This document shows, in pieces, positions 51,803 to 56,716 of a stretch of 56,716 bases of DNA. The notes below the pieces were generated by a model. That model was not told the origin of the DNA and did not search any database. It saw only the letters and a list, made by a program, of their open reading frames with translations. Every line of letters begins with the position of its first letter. Position 1 is the first letter of the stretch. Origin of the DNA: Alkalihalobacterium sp048323755 (GTDB lineage: Bacteria; Bacillota; Bacilli; Bacillales; Bacillaceae_F); assembly GCF_048323755.1 (NCBI RefSeq), contig NZ_JBLWFS010000027.1, positions 1 through 56,716 of the forward strand. Direction: 5' to 3'. The translations under genes were made by a program, and so were the position numbers.

Positions 51803-51960
51803 TACTCAACTTATCCAGTTTCAGGGAATTTTGACCATAAAACTCCTTTTTGCGCTCACTTTATCCAGTATAAGGAAAAAACAGACCACAAAACTCAAAT
51901 ACATGCCCAATATATCCATTATAAGGAAAGACAGCTCACAAAAATCATTTTAGCAACGAT
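51803..51960. repeat. Phased degenerate tandem array, 50-51 base period, copy 2
   Basis: Three units: TTATCCAGTTTCAGG (51811), TTATCCAGTATAAGG (51861) and ATATCCATTATAAGG (51912), 50 and 51 bases apart, each followed 15-20 bases later by a GACC/GCTCACAAAA segment. Same family as 11334-11525. Confidence 0.78.
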
Positions 51961-52082
51961 AGCGTCGGCCCAGAGAGTAGACCCCATTACCGAAGAAGCT
52001 ACAGTAAGAAATTTTTTTATTTAAAAATGAACTTTCTTAAAAGCTGAGGACTCTTATAGGGGAGAGGAAGAGAGGTGAAGGC

Positions 52083-52628
52083 ATGAATGTCATTCGATTA
52101 GTTAAAAAAGCGAAAAAAGGAAACAAAGAAGCATTGCTGCAATTAATTATGGCTGAAAAAGATGTGTACTATAAGTTAGCTCTCACCTACATGGGGAACT
52201 CACACGATGCCATGGATGCGATGGAAGAAATGATCGTAACACTGTATGAAAAAATTGATCAACTAAAAAACGAAGACGCCTTCTATAGTTGGAGCAAAAC
52301 CATCTTAGTGAACTGCTGTAAAACACTACTCCGTAAGCAAAAGAAAATCGTCCTCATTGAAGAATGGAGTATGACGAATGAAAGTGAAGCGGGGCATGCG
52401 CTAAAAGTGAACCCGTATGTTCGGACAGAAAGGCAAATCGACATTCAACAACTGTTACTTCATTTAAATGACCATCAACGAGAGGCGATTCAATTAAAAT
52501 ACTTTCACGACCTTGACTATCAAACGATAGCAGTGATGACAAATGTCTCTGTTGGTACGGTGAAATCGAGAGTTTTTCAAGGTCTAAAAAAACTAAGAGA
52601 ACACTATGGGGGTGAGGTGGATGAGTAA
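52083..52628 (+). CDS. ECF-type RNA polymerase sigma factor
   Basis: 181 residues with the two-domain ECF layout. Region 2 is about 20-90 (YYKLALTYMGNSHDAMDAME, then the promoter-melting segment FYSWSKTILVNCCKTLLRK). Region 4 is about 125-178 (LNDHQREAIQLKYFHDLDYQ, then VSVGTVKSRVFQGLKKLRE) as the helix-turn-helix contacting the -35. Ribosome binding site GAGGAAGAGAGGTGAAGG. Its last 8 bases overlap the following anti-sigma gene, the usual paired arrangement. Closest in style to the Bacillus SigV/SigW/SigX class, but I cannot name it more exactly. Confidence 0.92.
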   Translation: MNVIRLVKKAKKGNKEALLQLIMAEKDVYYKLALTYMGNSHDAMDAMEEMIVTLYEKIDQLKNEDAFYSWSKTILVNCCKTLLRKQKKIVLIEEWSMTNESEAGHALKVNPYVRTERQIDIQQLLLHLNDHQREAIQLKYFHDLDYQTIAVMTNVSVGTVKSRVFQGLKKLREHYGGEVDE

Positions 52629-53910
52629 CATCGAAAAGCGTTTAGAAGAAGAAAAAAAGCGTCTGGATAACATGACAGCACCTGAGGAACTAGAAGCGAG
52701 ATTGAGAGGAGCACTAGAGAACCGAACGACGGTTAAAAAACCGAAACGCAAAACACCGCTTTTCGGTGCTGCAGCTGTCGCCTTACTTTTCATGGTGATT
52801 GTTGGCTATCATTACAATGGATTTGCTTATTACGGGAAGAAACTGTTTGGTTTTGATGAAGTCATCACAGGTACATTAAAAGAACTAAATGAAGAAGAGA
52901 TGGGCCAAATCATAGATAAGCAAAAACAATTAGCAGACGGAACGATGTTCACAGTGGACGGAATTATGACCGATGCCAATCAGCTGATCCTGTACTATAC
53001 ATTAACCAATCCGAACGGTCTTTCTTATGACGATCATTTCCGGTTTTACCGAATGACTGGCTTTCTAACCAACTCTATTGCCGTTGGAGGTCAATCTCTA
53101 CTCAATGAAGAGGAGAATGAAATCAAAGGAATGATGTCATTTGAACACGTTAGTCCTTTTTCAAAAGAATTAACTTTGCAATTCTCGTATCAATCACTAA
53201 ACGGCCAAACGATCGAAGATACCATTTCTTTCCCGTACAATCCAAATCAAGCGATGCAAACCGAAATTAAACAGTCGATTCGAAAAACTGTAAACGTCGA
53301 TCAAGGAAAAGTTACCTTTCATTCGATTACAGCCACACCGACAATGACGGTGATTGACGGAAAGTTACAAGTTGATAATTTTGATCGCGTCAACTATGCA
53401 TTAGGTGGTATTGATTTAGTTGCTAATGATGAAGTCGTACAACAACTAGGAGGCGGAAGTACTTCTTCTATAAGAGGCATTAATTTTGATATCCGCTTTG
53501 ACGCCTTACCTCAGCCATTACAGTCACTAGAACTCGTCATGAAGCAGTTTGTTGGCTATGAAAAACTAGACCAAACGATCAACCTTGCAAAGACTGGCGA
53601 AAACCCAATTTCTCTTTTTGACGGGAAATTATTATGGATCACTGACGTGTCAACAACCACAACTGGAACAGAAATAACGATTGCAACAGAAGATGACGTG
53701 ATGCTGGACGGTGTCTCTATAAAAGCACGGGATAAAATTACGGAGTTACGGACGATCGTCAACCAAACCGAATTAAAACTAGATGACGGAACGATTTTAA
53801 AACAACGAACCTTGTTGTTTGACACCGTAGGCGAACCCGAACTATTAGTAATAGAAGGAATGCACTACATGAAAAGATACAACAAGACCATTGTTATACC
53901 AATAAAATAA
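52621..53910 (+). CDS. Anti-sigma factor with DUF4179-type ectodomain
   Basis: 429 residues. A short charged cytoplasmic N-terminus (1-48, Glu/Lys-rich, the presumed sigma-binding part) is followed by one membrane helix (about 50-68, LFGAAAVALLFMVIVGYHY) and an extracellular region. That region opens with FDEVITGTLKELNEEEMGQI and KQKQLADGTMFTVDGIMTDA, then repeated beta-strand blocks (ILYYTLTNPNG, LTLQFSY, RTLLFDT), matching DUF4179-containing partners of ECF sigma factors. ATG 52621 lies behind GGGGGTGAGGTGG; the in-frame ATG at 52606 is on the ribosome binding site. It should hold the sigma factor inactive until an envelope signal is met. Confidence 0.85.
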   Translation: MSNIEKRLEEEKKRLDNMTAPEELEARLRGALENRTTVKKPKRKTPLFGAAAVALLFMVIVGYHYNGFAYYGKKLFGFDEVITGTLKELNEEEMGQIIDKQKQLADGTMFTVDGIMTDANQLILYYTLTNPNGLSYDDHFRFYRMTGFLTNSIAVGGQSLLNEEENEIKGMMSFEHVSPFSKELTLQFSYQSLNGQTIEDTISFPYNPNQAMQTEIKQSIRKTVNVDQGKVTFHSITATPTMTVIDGKLQVDNFDRVNYALGGIDLVANDEVVQQLGGGSTSSIRGINFDIRFDALPQPLQSLELVMKQFVGYEKLDQTINLAKTGENPISLFDGKLLWITDVSTTTTGTEITIATEDDVMLDGVSIKARDKITELRTIVNQTELKLDDGTILKQRTLLFDTVGEPELLVIEGMHYMKRYNKTIVIPIK

Positions 53911-53929
53911 TCGGTATGTGGCACCTTTT

Positions 53930-53983
53930 AAATGGTACCAGGTACCTGTCGACCAAATTGACAGGTACCTGGTACCATTTTTA
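53930..53983 (+). terminator. GGTACC-rich perfect hairpin terminator
   Basis: 21-base arms 53930-53950 and 53960-53980 (AAATGGTACCAGGTACCTG and complement) pair perfectly around a 9-base loop, followed by TT. Same GGTACC family as 32893-32940. Confidence 0.82.
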
Positions 53984-54187
53984 CTGAACGAAACAAACAT
54001 TCTCTTATGAGTTCTTCTGACACGGATATCTTATAGTACGCATTAGTAGTTTTATATACCTACTCAAAACGAAAATACCCAAAACTTTCAGACTAATATA
54101 AACTATATGAATATAGTATAAAAGCACCAGTTACCAAATATTTCTGATATACTATTTTTTGAGAATAAATAAGAGAGGAAGAACATC

Positions 54188-56203
54188 ATGTTTAAAAAAA
54201 TACAGAACAAAATCATGGTGCTAATTGCTGCGATGTTAGTTGTGACTATAGTAACAGTCTCTTATGTTACCTACAATCAAACAAGAAACGTTATAGAAAG
54301 CAGCACCCAGCATGAAGCAAGTAATGTTGTTAACGAGATTACGAGATATACAAATCAATACTTTGAAGGATTTGCGAACCAACTAATGATGTTTAGTCAA
54401 GATCAACGAATGATCGATTACAACACAGCCATAAACGAAGAAGACAGTGAAACGATTTCTTCAATGCACAATGCAATTGGTGAGAGTTTTTCAGCGTATA
54501 TGAAAATGTATGAAAGTATTGACGCATCATTTATCGGTACGCCAACAAAGGTGATGGAAACGTTTCCTGCAACTAGCTTAGGAGATGATTTTGATCCCAC
54601 AATCCGACCATGGTACATTCAAGCACAAAATAATCCGAACGAAGTCATTTGGACCGATCCTTACCAATCTGCATCAGAAGATGGCGAACTAATCGTTACT
54701 GGAGCCAAAGCGGTACTAGATCCCGCAACTGGAAATCTTCTAGGCGTCATTGGAATGAATATTTCACTAGATGGTCTAACTGCGATCGTGAACCAAGTAG
54801 ATGTAAACTATCAAGGGTTCGCTGCGCTTTTTGATGCAAATGGAACCGCTCTTGTTCACCCAACTTTAACAGGGGAAGATCTCTCAGAAAATGAAACAAT
54901 TAGACAAATGCTTTCAGGAGATCAAAGTGGTTATATCCATTACCATTTCGATGGTTTAGATCGATTTATGTATTACAGCACAGTCTCGGCAACAGGGTGG
55001 AAAGTGAATGCTGTGTACATCATCGATAATATGCTGGCTGACCTATATGACATACGTAATAAGATTGTAATGATTGCTTTTGTCATGTTATCGTTATCGC
55101 TCATCGTAGCTTATTTTGTTTCTCGTAATATAACTAACCCATTAAAAGCACTACAATCCCATGTACGCAAAGTTGCGGCCGGTGATTTAACAGTCGTAGC
55201 CACGACGAAGTCACGAGATGAGGTCGGTGAGTTAACGAATAGCTTTAACGAAATGACAAACATCATGAAAGCACTAATTCAATCTGTTCAATCATCTGCC
55301 AATGAAGTTAACAATTCCGCAGAGAGTTTAAGTGCAATATCGGAAGAATCGATTGCATCTAGTGAAGAAGTTTCTTCGGCTGTTGCTGAAATTGCAAGTG
55401 GAGCAGTAAAGCAAGTAGACGATGTAGAAGACATGAAGAACCGAACCATGGAATTATCAGATCAAATTGAAAAAGTCACAAAAGAAACCTATTCAATGGA
55501 AACCGTATCGAACAGCACGAAACAAGTCAGTGAAAACGGGACATTAAAAGTAGATACGTTACAGGAAAAAACAGTCGAGGCCAATGAAGTACTTCACAAT
55601 GTGGAAAATGTAGTAACCGGCTTATATGAAAAAATTACCGATATTGAACATGTAATGAGTACAATCAATGGCATATCTGAACAAACGAATTTACTTGCTT
55701 TAAATGCGAGTATCGAAGCAGCAAGAGCAGGAGAACACGGAAAAGGCTTCGCCGTTGTAGCCAATGAAGTTCGAAAATTAGCCGAGGAATCATCACAAGC
55801 AACAGTAAGAGTAAGTGAAACGATAAGCGGAATTTTTACGCAATCTGAAAAAGTAAAATCGGAGATTAATCGAACAAAAGAAATTTTCACCTTACAAACC
55901 GAAGCAGTCGATGACACACAAGCTGCTTTTAAACAAATTGTCGCTTCCATCGAAGACATTGTTTCGTCTCTATCGACGATCCGCACCGAAGTAGAGGTCA
56001 TGTCAGATCAAAAAGATATGGTAATCGACGGCATTCAAAATATCGCGGCTGTCGCAGAAGAGGCATCTGCATCCGTTGAAGAGGTTAATGCCGCAAGTGA
56101 CCAACAAGTAGACGCATTAACACAAGTAGCGAGTTCTGCAGAAGAACTAAACCAAGCAAGTTCCCAGTTACTAGAACTTGTGAAGCAATTCAAAGTAAAA
56201 TAA
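54188..56203 (+). CDS. Methyl-accepting chemotaxis protein with dCache sensor
   Basis: 671 residues. Membrane helix about 10-32, extracellular double-Cache (dCache_1) sensor about 35-285, second helix about 290-312, HAMP about 313-370, and the signalling coiled coil with tip SEQTNLLALNASIEAARAGE (about 497). The sensor contains DPTIRPWYIQA (about 137) and WTDPYQ (about 154), the pattern used to grip amino acids, but the final acidic position usually seen as GxDI reads GVIGMNIS (Asn). A conserved-looking KSRDEVGELTNSFNEM HAMP segment is intact. Ribosome binding site AAGAGAGGAAGAA. It is monocistronic, with extended -10 TGATATACT near 54145-54153. Confidence 0.93.
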   Translation: MFKKIQNKIMVLIAAMLVVTIVTVSYVTYNQTRNVIESSTQHEASNVVNEITRYTNQYFEGFANQLMMFSQDQRMIDYNTAINEEDSETISSMHNAIGESFSAYMKMYESIDASFIGTPTKVMETFPATSLGDDFDPTIRPWYIQAQNNPNEVIWTDPYQSASEDGELIVTGAKAVLDPATGNLLGVIGMNISLDGLTAIVNQVDVNYQGFAALFDANGTALVHPTLTGEDLSENETIRQMLSGDQSGYIHYHFDGLDRFMYYSTVSATGWKVNAVYIIDNMLADLYDIRNKIVMIAFVMLSLSLIVAYFVSRNITNPLKALQSHVRKVAAGDLTVVATTKSRDEVGELTNSFNEMTNIMKALIQSVQSSANEVNNSAESLSAISEESIASSEEVSSAVAEIASGAVKQVDDVEDMKNRTMELSDQIEKVTKETYSMETVSNSTKQVSENGTLKVDTLQEKTVEANEVLHNVENVVTGLYEKITDIEHVMSTINGISEQTNLLALNASIEAARAGEHGKGFAVVANEVRKLAEESSQATVRVSETISGIFTQSEKVKSEINRTKEIFTLQTEAVDDTQAAFKQIVASIEDIVSSLSTIRTEVEVMSDQKDMVIDGIQNIAAVAEEASASVEEVNAASDQQVDALTQVASSAEELNQASSQLLELVKQFKVK

Positions 56204-56206
56204 ACA

Positions 56207-56250
56207 AACAGCCCATTCATGCCGCTTAAAGCATGGATGGGCTGTTTTTA
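56207..56250 (+). terminator. Terminator of the second chemoreceptor
   Basis: 16-base arms 56207-56222 and 56231-56246 (AACAGCCCATTCATGC against GCATGGATGGGCTGTT, one G-U) with T-tail. Confidence 0.88.
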
Positions 56251-56584
56251 TGGTAGAGACGGTCGCACCTTGCTGACTTTTATGAATGAACCGGTGGAGA
56301 AGTAAACGACATACCACGTCACGTTACTTCTATGTTCTGCTCGACCCAATTTTTGTAAACATACTGAATAGTGTTCGGTAAAGGGGAAATGTGGGGAATT
56401 GAGTAACCAATACCATCGTTGGATCCAACCATGAGAAAATAACAGGAGATGGCGTAAACCATTACACTTTTTGTACTCATATGGTTTGAGTTAGAGCCTT
56501 ATTACTTGAGAGAGAAACCCGATAAGCCTAAAATCAATATAAATCATTAATATATACAGCAATAATTAAAAAAAGGAGAATAGT

Positions 56585-56607
56585 ATGATTAAAAGGTACC
56601 CTTTGTA
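56585..56607 (+). pseudogene. Start of a gene apparently cut off by an IS element
   Basis: AAAAAGGAGAATAGT followed by ATG ATT AAA is a textbook gene start, but after MIKRYPL a stop arrives within what looks like IS end sequence. The rest of the gene would lie beyond the element, outside the window, so its identity is unknown. Confidence 0.45.
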
Positions 56608-56716
56608 AAGGACATTTTTAAAAAAGGCTTAGGCCACCTTTAAAAGGTGATTTCTGTATTGCACAGGAGTCATCTTTTTTAGGTTCCATTGATATCTAGT
56701 ATGGTTATAATGGCGG
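56591..56716. mobile_element. Right part of an IS3-family insertion sequence
   Basis: The transposase C-terminus plus about 35 bases of AT-rich terminal sequence beginning GGTACCCTTTGTAAAGGACA. The exact end cannot be fixed; it is somewhere in 56591-56604. It continues beyond the window. Confidence 0.65.
56629..56716 (-). CDS. IS3-family (IS150-like) transposase, C-terminal end only
   Basis: Read on the minus strand the frame ends HYNHTRYQWNLKKMTPVQYR, NHLLKVA, then TAA (56629-56631). This is the diagnostic C-terminus of IS3-family OrfB integrases (YN--R-Q--L--MTP--YR). The catalytic DDE region lies outside the window. Confidence 0.85.
   Translation of the reverse strand, partial: RHYNHTRYQWNLKKMTPVQYRNHLLKVA

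Larger units (their letters stand above)
51511..52082. other. Intergenic region with terminator and phased array
   Basis: Holds the terminator at 51656-51695 and the 50-51 base array at 51803-51960. Between 51960 and 52070 the promoter of the sigma-factor operon is expected; I see no clear autoregulatory (AAC-type -35) signature. Confidence 0.5.
56204..56628. other. Intergenic region before the IS-disrupted gene
   Basis: After the terminator at 56207-56250 there are about 330 bases without a convincing gene up to the ATG at 56585. No full promoter is assignable. Confidence 0.45.

Noticed and set aside
54117..54153. Sigma-D (motility) promoter before the second chemoreceptor
   Set aside because: TAAA and a GCCGATAT-like TCTGATAT exist, but the spacing is about 20 instead of 15 bases and the -10 is weak.

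Overview
The window is low-GC Firmicute DNA, almost certainly from an aerobic, motile, endospore-forming Bacillaceae. The support is strong AGGAGG-type ribosome binding sites, sigma-A and sigma-54 promoters, CcpA-type cre sites, many U-tailed hairpin terminators, and Bacillus-type families (Hpr-like MarR regulator, YusW-like lipoprotein, GerM and PCYCGC-type domains, YwrD-like gamma-glutamyltransferase). The many short intergenic repeats resemble those of alkaliphilic/halotolerant Bacillus relatives, but the genus is an inference. I see no rRNA, tRNA, CRISPR array or phage genes.

Layout. 1-8.2 kb: mixed housekeeping and unknown genes (serine hydrolase of the beta-lactamase fold, DinB-like protein, a duplicated membrane protein, a SurA_N lipoprotein, a chemoreceptor). 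8.3-11.2 kb: tryptophan-to-anthranilate operon kynU-kynB-kynA. 11.7-23.5 kb: a beta-oxidation-like block, namely a PAS/AAA+ sigma-54 activator, three upstream dyads, a consensus -24/-12 promoter, three acyl-CoA dehydrogenases, an acyl-CoA ligase, two 3-hydroxyacyl-CoA dehydrogenases, a thiolase and a GPH-type transporter. Its enoyl-CoA hydratase gene has collapsed to two ends. The block is bracketed by the real kynA 3' end and a decayed second copy of that end. 23.9-32.9 kb: a thioredoxin/GerMN/PCYCGC lipoprotein, then phenylalanine and tyrosine breakdown (hpd, an uncharacterised protein, fumarylacetoacetase, hmgA, then phhB and phhA).

33-42 kb: small proteins, then the most unusual locus: a tightly packed four-gene operon with three successive dynamin-like GTPases and a small Gly/Tyr/Arg-motif protein. 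The first GTPase continues through a transmembrane helix into about 410 outside residues forming three repeats that resemble the NTF2-like C-terminal domains of TcaA/YvbJ proteins. I regard it as the best candidate for an undescribed system (membrane remodelling or repair, envelope-stress sensing, or phage defence). 42.2-47.7 kb: a MarR regulator and a three-gene amidohydrolase/ligase cluster (cytoplasmic-type gamma-glutamyltransferase, an ATP-grasp ligase fused to a degenerate M20 peptidase fold, and an N-formylglutamate-amidohydrolase-like protein). 47.9-56.7 kb: a gene broken by one in-frame amber codon, a YeiH-type transporter with a small membrane protein, an ECF sigma/anti-sigma pair, a second chemoreceptor, and an IS3-family end that appears to cut off a gene just after its start codon.

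Between genes lie three kinds of phased repeats. Two copies of a composite element (213-398 and 48642-48824) share identical internal geometry (51, 42 and 51 bases between unit anchors). Two arrays of another family have a 50-51 base period (11334-11525, 51803-51960), and one array has an exact 20-base period (30411-30490). GGTACC-rich perfect palindromes serve as terminators at 32.9 and 53.9 kb.
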